In this document: positions 24,635 through 33,190 of the stretch, in pieces
How positions within the stretch are numbered: position 1 is the first letter of the stretch
Layout of the letters: every line of letters begins with the position of its first letter
NCBI GenBank assembly: GCA_017622845.1
Contig: JAGAQJ010000027.1
Span: 1-33,362 of the forward strand
Reading direction: 5' to 3'
Source: Lachnospiraceae bacterium
GTDB lineage: Bacteria; Bacillota; Clostridia; Lachnospirales; Lachnospiraceae
Length of the DNA: 33,362 nucleotides
Position numbers and translations under genes: made by a program
Notes under the pieces: generated by a model
The model's database searches: none
Told to the model about the DNA's origin: nothing
The model's input: the letters and a program-made list of their open reading frames with translations, nothing else

Positions 24635-27600
24635 TGGCAATGAATTTTACACCGGATCAGCAACGGGTCATTGATACCAGAAACAGTAATATCCTGGTAT
24701 CGGCAGCGGCAGGAAGCGGCAAGACAGCCGTATTGGTAGAGCGCATTATTCAGATGATAACCGATGAACGCCATCCTGTTGATATTGACAGGCTTTTAAT
24801 TGTAACCTTTACTTCTGCTGCGGCTGCACAGATGCGGGAACGTATCAGCAAGGCAGTAGCCAAAAAACTTGAGGAAAATCCCGAAAACGAGCATTTGCAG
24901 AAGCAGACTTCTCTGATACATAATGCACAGATCACGACAATCGATTCCTTCTGCCTGTTTGTCATTAGGAATAATTTCAATGAGATTGGGCTTGACCCTG
25001 CTTTTCGTGTTGCAGACGAGAGTGAGATAAAGATGCTTGAGGCGGATGTGATGGGCAGGCTGTTAGAGGAGGCGCATACGGAGCCTACAGAGCGTTTTCT
25101 CCATTTTATTGAATGCTACAGTACAGGGGCAAATGAAAAAAAGATAGAGGAGGCAATCTTAAGGCTTTATCATTTTTCCATGAGTTATCCGTTTCCGGAA
25201 GACAGGCTTGCAGACAGGCTTGCAGATTACAGGCTGAAGGATATCAGTGAGCTTTCCGGTAAAAAATGGTTTCAGGGTGCACTTGCTTATGTCAACACGA
25301 TTCTGCAGGAATGTCTGGACAGACTCCATCAGGCAATTCGTATTGCAGGCAGTGCGAATGGTCCTGTCCAATATCTGGACAATCTGACGGCAGATGCCGA
25401 ACTGATTACAAGGCTCAAGCAGGCAGCAGATTATAACGAGCTTTATGACTTGTTTACCTATTCTGCCTTTACCAGACTTTCCGCGAAAAAAACAGAAGGT
25501 GTTGACCCTGTATTAAAGGATATGGTAAAAGCGATACGCGACGAGGTAAAGAAAAATGTCGCGGACCTCAAAAAGCTTTTGTTTCAGATATCCGCCGGGG
25601 ATACCTTAAGCGACATGACAGTGTGTCAGGAGGTTGTAGAGGAGCTGGTGTCCCTGACGCTTTCCTTTAAAGAAAAGCTTGATGCTGCAAAGCGTGATAA
25701 GAACATCATTGATTTCTCGGATATGGAGCACTTTGCCCTGCAGATTCTTTTAAAGAAGGATGAAAACGGGAAGATTGTGCCAGGCAATACGGCGCTGGAG
25801 CTTCAGGACTATTTTGAGGAAATCATGATTGACGAGTATCAGGACTCTAATGAAGTTCAGGAACTTTTGCTGAAAAGTATATCGGGTGAGGAGAAGGGGC
25901 GCTTTAACCGATTTATGGTAGGCGATGTAAAGCAGAGCATTTATAAATTCCGGCTGGCAAGACCTGAGATTTTTATGGAAAAATATGACACATATGTCAC
26001 AAATTCTGCTGACAGTAAACAAGTAAGAATTGACTTAAGCGTCAATTTCAGAAGCCGCCGTGAGGTTACGGATGCTGCGAATTTTCTATGCGGCCAGCTT
26101 ATGTCCCATAAGGTAGGAAACGTGGAGTATGATGACAAGGCGGCGCTTTATGCGGGAGCCTCCTATCCTGAACCGGAGGAACAGTACGGAGAGAATATTT
26201 ACCAGACCGAATTGCTATTGGCAACGCCGGATTCCCTCATACAGGAGGAGAATTTAGCTGCTTCCGGCAACTATTCCGAAAAGGAGATTGAGGCTGTTAT
26301 GACAGCGGAACGCATCAGACAGCTTGTAGGAAGTTTTCCGGTTACGGACAGCGTTACAGGTGAGATACGGACTGCAAAATATTCAGATATTGTCCTCCTT
26401 TTTAGAGCGACTGCCGGATGGGACGAGGAGTTTCGGCGGATTTTGACAGAGCGTGGGATTCCTGTGCATGTCACCAGCAAAACGGGATACTTTGAGACGC
26501 TTGAGATACAGGGAATCGTAAACTTTTTAAGGGTGCTGGACAATCCGCTCCAGGATATTCCGCTTTTTGGTGTGCTAAAGCTTGCGTATTTTGATTTTAC
26601 GGAGGAGGAGATTACCCTAATCCGATGCTTTGCAAGAGATTATCAGGAAAGGCAGGCACAGCTTGAAAACAGAGCAGTCAGGAAACTGTTTCTGTATGAA
26701 CAGATAAAACTTTATCATGAAACGCTTTATGAAAAAGAATCTGAGGACGAAGCGCTGAATGATAAAAATCTTGATAATGAAGAACCTGAGGACGAAGCGC
26801 TGAATGATAAAAATCTTGATAATGAAGAACCTGAGGACAAAGCGCTGAATGATAAAAATGTTGATAATGAAGAACCTGAGGACAAAGCACTGAATGATAA
26901 AACTGTTTATAACGAAAAGCCGGGTCCTGAAAAGTTAAATGATAAAATACTTTATGCTAAAAAGCCATGTGATAAAAAAACGGATTGTGATGGAGAGGAT
27001 TTTACAGAATGGGGAGAAGGCAGGAAACAGAAACGAGTAAGCCGTGACAAGCTGGAAAGGCTTTTAAACACGATAACAGAGTATCGGAAAAGAGTGGCAT
27101 ACACGCCGATTAAGGAACTTTTGCAGCAGCTTATTGCAACGATGGGCTACGAGGCTTATGTTGGTTCCATGCCGGGAGGAGACCAGAGAAGGGCGAATCT
27201 TGAGCTTCTGCTTGAGAAAGCGGGTGCCTTTCAGAATACCAGCTTCTACGGATTGTTTCATTTTATACGCTATCTTGAGACGATACAGGAGCAGGAGGTG
27301 GATTTCGGAGAAGCGAATATTCTTGACGAAAATGCAGATGTTGTGCGTATTATGACGATTCACAAAAGTAAAGGGCTGGAATTTCCCATCTGCTTTGTGT
27401 GCGGACTGTCCAAACAGTTCAACCAGATGGATACAAGGCAGAGCATTTTGATGGATGCAGAGCTGGGAGTAGGTGTGGATTATATTAATCCTGATTTGCG
27501 TTTAAGACGAAAGACCATGCGCAAAAATGTGGTAGCGCAGCGCATGAAGGAGGATACACGAGGCGAGGATTTGCGCGTGCTTTACGTGGCGCTTACCAGA

Positions 27601-28770
27601 GCGAAGGAAAAGCTGATTCTTACAGGGTATGTATCTGACTTTGATAAAAAGCTGGGCGATGCGGTTTTCCTGACCATGGAATCTGCACAAAAGCTTCCTT
27701 ATTCTGTGATTATGCATGCAAATTCCTACATGGATATGATATTAGCGGCGCTGATCCGCCACCGTTGTATGAAGGAGGCGCTTGAGGAGAGGGGCTTTGA
27801 ATATACAAAGCAGGAACTTCCCTATATGAATATTCCGATTGATGTTAAGTTCTACAAGGAGGCAGACGGTCTGTCGGAGAAGCTTGGAAATCAATTACAG
27901 CAGCAGGGCAGGGCAGCCTTTCTCGAAGAGGAATTAGAAAGAAGCGCAGAGCTTGCAGACACCGATATGGCAAAAAAGCTTCGGGAGAGACTGCACTATG
28001 AATATCCGCATGCGGCGCTGGAGGGGCTTACCGTTAAGACAACCGTGTCGGAATTGAAGAAAGCTTCCTATAAAGCTTTTAACGAGGATGACTTTGATGG
28101 AGCGGCAGAGCTTGTTGTGATGCCCAAAGAGAGCTATATCCCAAGCTTTGCACAGCAGGAACCGGAAAATATGACAGATGTGTCAGATATGAAGGGCGTG
28201 CAGAAGACCGGAACCGTAATCGGCACACAGTATGGTACGGTGGTGCACAAGATTATGGAGCTGCTGTCCTTTTCAGACAGGCTTCGGGCAGCGGATATGG
28301 AAGACGAGAAGACAAGGAAGCGTGTGTATGCAGTGATTAGAAATGAGCAGGAGCAGTGGACAGCAGAAGGAAGAATCACGAGCGAAGAACTTTCCTGTGT
28401 GAGTATGAGCAGGATTATGGGCTTTTTTGGCTCAGGGCTGTCGCAGCGAATGATAGCAGCAGAGGAAAGAAATGAGCTTTTTAAGGAACAGCCTTTTGTG
28501 CTTGGCATCAGCGCTAACCAGCTCAAGGAAAGCTATCCTGCATCTGAGACGGTGCTGATTCAAGGTGTTATCGATGTGTTTTTTTATGAAGGTGATGAGA
28601 TTGTATTGGCAGATTATAAGACGGATAAGGTCAGGAGCGCTCAGGAACTGATAGACCGATACCGCACACAGCTTGACTATTATCAGCTGGCATTGGAACA
28701 AATCACAGGGAAAAAAGTAAAGCAGCGGTGTCTTTACTCATTTCATTTGCAGGAGGAGATTTATGTTTAA
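24634..28770 (+). CDS. addA: AddA subunit (UvrD-like helicase and nuclease) with an acidic repeat insertion
   Basis: 1378 residues, against about 1230 in Bacillus. Helicase motifs: Q region FTPDQQRVID, Walker A SAAAGSGKTAVL (residues 23-34), motif Ia TFTSAAAAQMRERI, motif II IDEYQDSN, motif III VGDVKQSIYKFRLARP, motif V VRIMTIHKSKGLEFP, motif VI LYVALTRAKEKL. The C-terminal nuclease is VLIQGVIDVFFYEG...LADYKTDK. The extra length is partly a run of five 15-residue acidic repeats (residues 702-776) in the second helicase half. Start ATG 24634 overlaps addB; ATG 24640 is an alternative. The end overlaps the HAD gene by 8 nt. Confidence 0.95.
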   Translation: MAMNFTPDQQRVIDTRNSNILVSAAAGSGKTAVLVERIIQMITDERHPVDIDRLLIVTFTSAAAAQMRERISKAVAKKLEENPENEHLQKQTSLIHNAQITTIDSFCLFVIRNNFNEIGLDPAFRVADESEIKMLEADVMGRLLEEAHTEPTERFLHFIECYSTGANEKKIEEAILRLYHFSMSYPFPEDRLADRLADYRLKDISELSGKKWFQGALAYVNTILQECLDRLHQAIRIAGSANGPVQYLDNLTADAELITRLKQAADYNELYDLFTYSAFTRLSAKKTEGVDPVLKDMVKAIRDEVKKNVADLKKLLFQISAGDTLSDMTVCQEVVEELVSLTLSFKEKLDAAKRDKNIIDFSDMEHFALQILLKKDENGKIVPGNTALELQDYFEEIMIDEYQDSNEVQELLLKSISGEEKGRFNRFMVGDVKQSIYKFRLARPEIFMEKYDTYVTNSADSKQVRIDLSVNFRSRREVTDAANFLCGQLMSHKVGNVEYDDKAALYAGASYPEPEEQYGENIYQTELLLATPDSLIQEENLAASGNYSEKEIEAVMTAERIRQLVGSFPVTDSVTGEIRTAKYSDIVLLFRATAGWDEEFRRILTERGIPVHVTSKTGYFETLEIQGIVNFLRVLDNPLQDIPLFGVLKLAYFDFTEEEITLIRCFARDYQERQAQLENRAVRKLFLYEQIKLYHETLYEKESEDEALNDKNLDNEEPEDEALNDKNLDNEEPEDKALNDKNVDNEEPEDKALNDKTVYNEKPGPEKLNDKILYAKKPCDKKTDCDGEDFTEWGEGRKQKRVSRDKLERLLNTITEYRKRVAYTPIKELLQQLIATMGYEAYVGSMPGGDQRRANLELLLEKAGAFQNTSFYGLFHFIRYLETIQEQEVDFGEANILDENADVVRIMTIHKSKGLEFPICFVCGLSKQFNQMDTRQSILMDAELGVGVDYINPDLRLRRKTMRKNVVAQRMKEDTRGEDLRVLYVALTRAKEKLILTGYVSDFDKKLGDAVFLTMESAQKLPYSVIMHANSYMDMILAALIRHRCMKEALEERGFEYTKQELPYMNIPIDVKFYKEADGLSEKLGNQLQQQGRAAFLEEELERSAELADTDMAKKLRERLHYEYPHAALEGLTVKTTVSELKKASYKAFNEDDFDGAAELVVMPKESYIPSFAQQEPENMTDVSDMKGVQKTGTVIGTQYGTVVHKIMELLSFSDRLRAADMEDEKTRKRVYAVIRNEQEQWTAEGRITSEELSCVSMSRIMGFFGSGLSQRMIAAEERNELFKEQPFVLGISANQLKESYPASETVLIQGVIDVFFYEGDEIVLADYKTDKVRSAQELIDRYRTQLDYYQLALEQITGKKVKQRCLYSFHLQEEIYV
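26737..26961 (+). repeat. 45-nt tandem repeat within addA (five units)
   Basis: Units at 26737, 26782, 26827, 26872 and a degenerate fifth at 26917, each 45 nt and in frame. The protein unit is like EPEDEALNDKNLDNE. Units 1-2 differ by a single residue; later units drift. Units stay multiples of three, so copy-number change would keep the frame. Confidence 0.9.
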
Positions 28771-29443
28771 GTATATTTTGTTTGATTTGGATGGAACGTT
28801 GACAGACCCCAAACTGGGAATTACAAGCTGTGTACAGTATGCATTGAGGGCATTGGGCATTGAGGAACCGGACCTTGATAAGCTTGAACCGTTTATTGGT
28901 CCGCCTTTAAAGGACAGCTTTATGGAATTTTATGGTTTTAGTGAGGAGCAGACAAAGAAGGCAATTGACAAATATCATGAGCGTTTTGATGAGAAGGGAA
29001 TTTATGAGAATGAAATCTATCCGGGAATTGCTGCAATGCTTGGAGCCTTGAAAAATAACGGCAGTAAGCTGTCTATTGCGTCCAGTAAGCCGACACCGCT
29101 GGTTGAGAGAGTGCTTGAGCATTTTGATATCAAGCAGTATTTTGACTATATTGTAGGCAGCAATTTAGACGGCACACGCAGCAGGAAGGAAGAAGTTGTT
29201 GAGGAGGCATTAAGGCAAATGATTCCTTCGGGTTTGACGCAGGCTGAGCGGAAAGCTGCTGTAGCAATGGTGGGTGACCGAAGGTTTGATGTGGAAGGAG
29301 CAAAAGCACATGGACTCACTTCTATAGGAGTTTCTTTTGGATACGCGCCGGAGGGCGAGCTGGAACAGGCAGGTGCAGATTATATTGTTGGTACAGTGGA
29401 GGAGCTGTATCATGTTTTGAACGGAGGCTTTGATGAGCAGTAA
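28763..29443 (+). CDS. HAD-superfamily phosphatase (phosphoglycolate phosphatase-like)
   Basis: 226 residues, GGAGGAG before ATG 28763 inside the end of addA. HAD motif I FDLDGTLTD (D8 nucleophile, D10), motif II SIASSKP, motif III region K-E-E, motif IV MVGDRRFDVEGAKAHG. The cap insertion (about 15-80) is of the small helical type, as in Gph/PgmB-like subfamilies. The substrate is a small phosphate ester, unknown; assignment to phosphoglycolate is by similarity only. The next gene overlaps by 11 nt. Confidence 0.88.
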   Translation: MFKYILFDLDGTLTDPKLGITSCVQYALRALGIEEPDLDKLEPFIGPPLKDSFMEFYGFSEEQTKKAIDKYHERFDEKGIYENEIYPGIAAMLGALKNNGSKLSIASSKPTPLVERVLEHFDIKQYFDYIVGSNLDGTRSRKEEVVEEALRQMIPSGLTQAERKAAVAMVGDRRFDVEGAKAHGLTSIGVSFGYAPEGELEQAGADYIVGTVEELYHVLNGGFDEQ

Positions 29444-30266
29444 AAAGAGCAGACAGGCAAAAATTGTGCCGAAACGAACAAAACTGATACAGAAGCTTGC
29501 ATATATCCTGCGGCCGTTTGTCGTCTATATGCTTGTAAAAACCTTTGCGATGCTTTTTCTTGCAATAGCAATCCCTGCCCTTCCGATAACAGGTATTTCA
29601 GAGTGGGTGGAGCAAAATTCCAATCCGCTCAGTGCGGCTGTAAACGGCGCCGCAAGTATGATTGCCGTATGCTTTTTACTGAAGGATTTTCTGATAGAGA
29701 CAGATACTTCGGGTGAAATTGATATAGATAGGGGGACACTGAGTCAGCTTGTTCACTTCTTTAAGAACGGATTTTTGGGGTATGAAAAGCAGAAGAAGAA
29801 GAAGAAAAAAGGCAAAAAAGCAGGAGGCATGCTTCTATGTATTATACTTGGTATCAGTGCCTCCTTTGTGCTCAATCTTTTGATAGAATTGGTCACAGAA
29901 CTGATACAAAGGCAGGGGACGCTTGGCTCTGAAAAGTACGAGGTGGTAGAGACAATCCAGTATTCCGTGCCAATATGGCTTGGAATCCTTCTGTATGGGG
30001 TGGTATCTCCGCTGGTTGAGGAAATGGTATTTCGAGGCGTGGTTTATAACCGCATCAAGCGGTTTTATAATGTGCCGAAAGCAGTCGTTTGCTCTGCGCT
30101 TTTATTTGGAATGTTTCACGGAAACCTCCCACAGTTTCTTTATGGAACGGTCATGGGAATCATAATAGCGCTATGTTATGAACATCTGAACTGTTTTGCG
30201 GCTCCGGTGCTGGTTCATATGTCGGCAAATATCTTTGTGTTTCTGCTGTCATCATTGACTGTATAG
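29433..30266 (+). CDS. CPBP-family intramembrane metalloprotease (CAAX protease-like)
   Basis: 277 residues from ATG 29433 (GGAGG 5 nt upstream; the TTG before it is not needed). About seven hydrophobic segments: near residues 25-50, 65-85, 130-150, 180-196, 212-228, 230-245, 252-275. The active motif is E196-E197-MVF-R201 (LVEEMVFRG), with further His in FGMFHGN and LVHMSANIF. A lysine-rich cytosolic loop (EKQKKKKKKGKKAGG) lies between the second and third segments. The family cleaves membrane-embedded or prenylated peptides and, in Gram-positives, is often tied to bacteriocin self-immunity; the substrate here is unknown. It ends the addBA-HAD run. Confidence 0.88.
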   Translation: MSSKKSRQAKIVPKRTKLIQKLAYILRPFVVYMLVKTFAMLFLAIAIPALPITGISEWVEQNSNPLSAAVNGAASMIAVCFLLKDFLIETDTSGEIDIDRGTLSQLVHFFKNGFLGYEKQKKKKKKGKKAGGMLLCIILGISASFVLNLLIELVTELIQRQGTLGSEKYEVVETIQYSVPIWLGILLYGVVSPLVEEMVFRGVVYNRIKRFYNVPKAVVCSALLFGMFHGNLPQFLYGTVMGIIIALCYEHLNCFAAPVLVHMSANIFVFLLSSLTV

Positions 30267-30290
30267 ACGGCTGCAGCCTTTGAGAGAATC

Positions 30291-30332
30291 AAAAAACGCT
30301 GCTGAAAAGCAGGCGTTTACAGCAGCGTTTTG
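30291..30332. terminator. Bidirectional terminator between the CPBP and flavin-reductase genes
   Basis: AAAACGCTGCTG (30293-30304) and CAGCAGCGTTTT (30320-30331) form a perfect 12-bp stem with A/T-rich flanks on both sides, fitting the convergent genes. Confidence 0.8.
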
Positions 30333-30350
30333 TATCCCTGAACGGTCACG

Positions 30351-30854
30351 TTATCTTGCCATAGCCTCGATAATTTCCCCGATATACAGGGTGTGCATAT
30401 CCTTGTCAGGATACCATTTTGCAATCTCCGGTGACAGGAAGGAATCCTCTGTCAGTCTTGTTGCAGACAGCTTCTGGCACAGAAGAACCAGCTTTCCTTC
30501 GTCGATAAAAGGAATCGAGTGCTTGTAATTCCATGTCAGACCAGCTTCCTTTATCTTGTCGACATCGCGTCCTGAGTGTGAGCCGCAATAATTGAGTGCT
30601 TTTTTGTATTCATTGTCCATAAAGGAAATGGAGAAAAAATCACCTGCATCAATCAATTCTTTGGTGTACCTTGAGTCACGGATAAAGATAAAGGCAACAT
30701 TTTTGCCCCAGAGAACGCCGACCCCTCCCCAACTGACGGTCATGGTGTTTGCCTTTTGCTTAGACCCTGCTGACACAAGCGCCCAATCCTTTCCGATTGT
30801 TTCAAATGGATTAAATTCCAGTGTATCAACTGGAAGCGGTTGAAAAACATGCAT
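30351..30854 (-). CDS. Flavin reductase-like (FMN-binding) protein
   Basis: 167 residues from ATG 30854, with AAAGGAG 8 nt upstream on the minus strand; the frame is open up to 30887 but that start has no site. The body reads as a flavin-reductase-like split barrel: WALVSAGSKQKANTMTVSWGGVG, the FMN-binding region AFIFIRDSRYTKELIDAGDFFSISF and GSHSGRDVDKIKEAGL. These proteins bind FMN and may reduce flavins or act as small oxidoreductases. No partner oxygenase is adjacent. Monocistronic. Confidence 0.85.
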   Translation of the reverse strand: MHVFQPLPVDTLEFNPFETIGKDWALVSAGSKQKANTMTVSWGGVGVLWGKNVAFIFIRDSRYTKELIDAGDFFSISFMDNEYKKALNYCGSHSGRDVDKIKEAGLTWNYKHSIPFIDEGKLVLLCQKLSATRLTEDSFLSPEIAKWYPDKDMHTLYIGEIIEAMAR

Positions 30855-30907
30855 ATCAATTACTCCTTTAAAACTGATTTTGTACACATCATTATATTCA
30901 TAAAAAT

Positions 30908-30936
30908 ATTATACTATTATAAAGAGAAAATGTCAC
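30908..30936 (-). promoter_or_regulatory. Promoter of the flavin-reductase-like gene
   Basis: On the minus strand: GTGACA (30936-30931), 17 nt, TATAAT (30913-30908), about 55 nt before the ATG. Confidence 0.65.
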
Positions 30937-31042
30937 CAAGTAAGGCAAAATTTAATAACGGTTCGGTAACAGTCCGGCCTTTCTTTTTTAATCAGGACGA
31001 ATGAAGACAGTCTGCTGCTTTCGAATGTCGTTAAAATTATTA

Positions 31043-31093
31043 CTTACATTTCGCAAGTAAAATCAAGCAAGACATTTTTGGTTTTATTATAAT
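31043..31093 (+). promoter_or_regulatory. Possible operator and -10 of the AraC gene
   Basis: ATTACTT ... AAGTAAAAT dyad (about 31038-31063) lies upstream of TATAAT (31088-31093). No good -35 stands at the right distance, so an activator (perhaps the AraC protein itself) may be needed. Confidence 0.4.
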
Positions 31094-31127
31094 ACAGACA
31101 GAGTGATGGAAACGAGGTAAACAGACA

Positions 31128-32096
31128 ATGGACGAGTGGAAGAAGCAGATTCAAATAATTATTAATGAGATTGACCAATGCATTAAGCAGCATAATGATG
31201 AAGCATTAACGCTGCGCTTTTTATCCCACAGGCTCGGGTATTCCGAATTTTATACGACGAGAAAATTTAAAGAGATATCGGGTATGCAGTTTCGGGATTA
31301 TCTGCGGCAAAGAAGATTGGCCTTTGCATTAAAAGAGGTGCGTGACAGTGAGAGAAGTATTTTGGATATTGCTTTTGACTATGGATTTTCCTCTCATGAA
31401 GCCTTTACACGGGCTTTTAAGGAATTATATGGCATCACACCAAGTGAATACCGCAGAAAGCCTGTACCTGTTGTCCTTCGCACAAAAATAAACCCGTTTG
31501 ATCGCTACTTTTTAGGAATAGGAGAGATTGGTATGATGAAATCAACAGAGGACATTAAGATTTATTTTGTTACAATTCCGGCTCACAAATTTCTGCACAT
31601 TAAAAATTATGAGAGCAATGGGTATTGGGATTTTTGGCAGAAGCAAAGCCTGATTCCAGGGCAGGATTGTGAGACAATCTGCGGTCTGCTTGACAGCATC
31701 AAAGGTAAACTGGATGATGAGGGAGGTAGCGAGCCAAATGCAGGATGCGGACAGATTATGGCATATATGAACGATCCGGATGGCAGGCTTTGCGATTGGG
31801 GCATTCCGCGCACGGAATGTTATGGAGTGCGTCTTTCTGCTGATTATGATGGTGAGATACCGCCGCAAATGCTTATGGTCGATGTACCGGAAGCCGAGTA
31901 CATTGTTTTTGAGCATGGACCTTTCAGCTATGAACAGGAAAACTGCAGCGTAGAAGAAAAGATTGAGAAGGCGATGGCAGATTTTGACTTTACAGGCACA
32001 GGTTACTGTCTGGACACGACACCGGGAAGAATGTTTTATTTTTATCATGATCCGGAGAGGTTCTGGAAGTATATCAGACCAGTACGGAAGGCGTAA
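31128..32096 (+). CDS. AraC-family regulator with GyrI-like effector domain
   Basis: 322 residues, GAGGTAA 8 nt before ATG 31128. Residues about 7-107 form the two AraC helix-turn-helix motifs (LTLRFLSHRLGYSEFYTTRKFKEISG and ILDIAFDYGFSSHEAFTRAFKELYGITPSEYR). Residues about 145-320 are a GyrI/SbmC-like small-molecule binding domain (IYFVTIPAHKFLHIKNYES ... YGVRLSADYDGEIPPQML ... YIVFEHGPF). Such regulators activate genes in response to drugs or aromatic compounds, as with Rob or BltR-like proteins. It is divergent from the flavin-reductase gene, so that gene is the first candidate target (inference). Confidence 0.9.
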   Translation: MDEWKKQIQIIINEIDQCIKQHNDEALTLRFLSHRLGYSEFYTTRKFKEISGMQFRDYLRQRRLAFALKEVRDSERSILDIAFDYGFSSHEAFTRAFKELYGITPSEYRRKPVPVVLRTKINPFDRYFLGIGEIGMMKSTEDIKIYFVTIPAHKFLHIKNYESNGYWDFWQKQSLIPGQDCETICGLLDSIKGKLDDEGGSEPNAGCGQIMAYMNDPDGRLCDWGIPRTECYGVRLSADYDGEIPPQMLMVDVPEAEYIVFEHGPFSYEQENCSVEEKIEKAMADFDFTGTGYCLDTTPGRMFYFYHDPERFWKYIRPVRKA

Positions 32097-32131
32097 TTGT
32101 GATTGATTCATATTTTTGATGCTGATACACA

Positions 32132-32171
32132 GAAACGGCTGACAGTCTGCAGAAGGGCTGTCAGCCGTTTC
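32132..32171 (+). terminator. Terminator of the AraC gene
   Basis: GAAACGGCTGACAG (32132-32145) pairs perfectly with CTGTCAGCCGTTTC (32158-32171); 14-bp stem, 12-nt loop. No long T-run follows, so strength is uncertain. Confidence 0.6.
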
Positions 32172-32280
32172 CGTACACATGGGTATCACAAGGAAAATTT
32201 CCGGCAAGGCTGGTGGACATCCGGTGTGAGCAGAAGAGTAGAGAGTTGGCTTCCGTTTGATAGGAAGGATTATGACAGAA

Positions 32281-32742
32281 TCATGAAATATGGGATTTTT
32301 TGCGATAAACAGCAAGGATTCTCCACATGGAAAAGGTCAAAAGTACAATAAAAAACAAGTGAATGCCAATCCATGAGGACGATGTGTTCGCCGGACTTGC
32401 TTCTGCAATATCCTCCATATAATATAAACGTATGGTATCCCCATCTAAAACCGGAGCAAAGCCACTGATATCAAACTGATAATGTTTTCCGTTTTCATCG
32501 AAATAAGCCGCAGTCATTGTAGGAGCATGGTACTCTGCTTCTATGCAGATGCCGTCATTTATAAGATGCCGTTCTTTGATATGTAAATAGCAGGAGCTTG
32601 CAAAAATCAGAAAAGAAAGACCAGCAAGCAAAAACCAGATATCTGCCTGAAAATGTTTTTCCTTTTTGTCATCATACGGCTTGCCGGAATCTGTTCCGTC
32701 AAAACCGTCAAACTCATTGTGTGATTCATAATAATTTGCCAT
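32281..32742 (-). CDS. Two-TM membrane protein, DUF3592-like
   Basis: 153 residues from ATG 32742, with GAGGGAG upstream on the minus strand; the frame is open to 32802 but without a better site. A hydrophilic acidic N-terminus (ANYYESHNEFDGFDGTDSGK) precedes TM1 at about 34-52 (FLLAGLSFLIFASSCYL); an extracytoplasmic loop has the pattern GICIEAEYHAPTM...AYFDENGKHYQFDISG...DGDTIRLYYMED, and TM2 is at about 127-146. This loop between two TMs resembles DUF3592, of unknown function. It may be expressed on its own. Confidence 0.6.
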   Translation of the reverse strand: MANYYESHNEFDGFDGTDSGKPYDDKKEKHFQADIWFLLAGLSFLIFASSCYLHIKERHLINDGICIEAEYHAPTMTAAYFDENGKHYQFDISGFAPVLDGDTIRLYYMEDIAEASPANTSSSWIGIHLFFIVLLTFSMWRILAVYRKKSHIS

Positions 32743-32854
32743 AGTGTGTTCTCCCTCAATATTATTATTATACAATGAATGCATCGAAGATTCAACCTGC
32801 AATTATTTTGCTGCTTTCCAATTATGCAGGCTGTTGAATTGCTTGCGTTCATTA

Positions 32855-33018
32855 TAGCGTCAGTGTACAGGGGGCAACACGTCTCAGACCATGTAATTTT
32901 GCCGATTTTCTGCGTTATCCTCAGTCAGCGTACGTTCAGTACGCCTCCATCGTCTGCCTTGAAAATCGACGAAATTCCGACGTTTCTGACCGTATTGCCC
33001 CCCTGTACACTGACGCTA
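32855..33018. repeat. Inverted-repeat element, MITE-like
   Basis: Terminal arms TAGCGTCAGTGTACAGGGGG... (32855-32877) and its complement (32995-33018) match over about 23 bases apart from one extra C. Inside, CGATTTTC (32903-32910) pairs with GAAAATCG (32961-32968), so the whole can fold as one long hairpin. No ORF of note; plus-strand frames over it are readings of the palindrome. Confidence 0.7.
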
Positions 33019-33091
33019 GCATAAGCAGATTGCCTGAGACAACTATTGATTGTGTTTAGGGCATCTAAAACAGCTATTATATTATGCCTCG

Positions 33092-33125
33092 TCTGTCAAA
33101 ATATCTACCAGAATATTCTGACAGA
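33092..33125. promoter_or_regulatory. Dyad, possible operator or hairpin
   Basis: TCTGTCAAAATAT (33092-33104) and ATATTCTGACAGA (33113-33125) are 12 of 13 complementary around a short spacer. It lies upstream of the 33162 promoter, so an operator is possible. Confidence 0.45.
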
Positions 33126-33161
33126 AACACAAAAAATAACGTATATTTTCGCTGGAATATG

Positions 33162-33190
33162 TTGACAGTATACTAAATATGACGTATGAT
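33162..33190 (+). promoter_or_regulatory. Consensus promoter directed out of the window
   Basis: TTGACA (33162-33167), 17 nt, TATGAT (33185-33190). No gene starts in the remaining 170 nt. That leader contains a perfect dyad, ATTCTGAA (33308-33315) with TTCAGAAT (33325-33332). Confidence 0.6.

Noticed and set aside
26678-26890. Minus-strand ORF with HYQDFYHSA repeats
   Set aside because: Antisense shadow of the addA tandem repeat.
32103-32351. 82-residue plus-strand ORF after the AraC gene
   Set aside because: Starts with TTG, reads through the terminator stem and overlaps the minus-strand membrane protein; no ribosome site.
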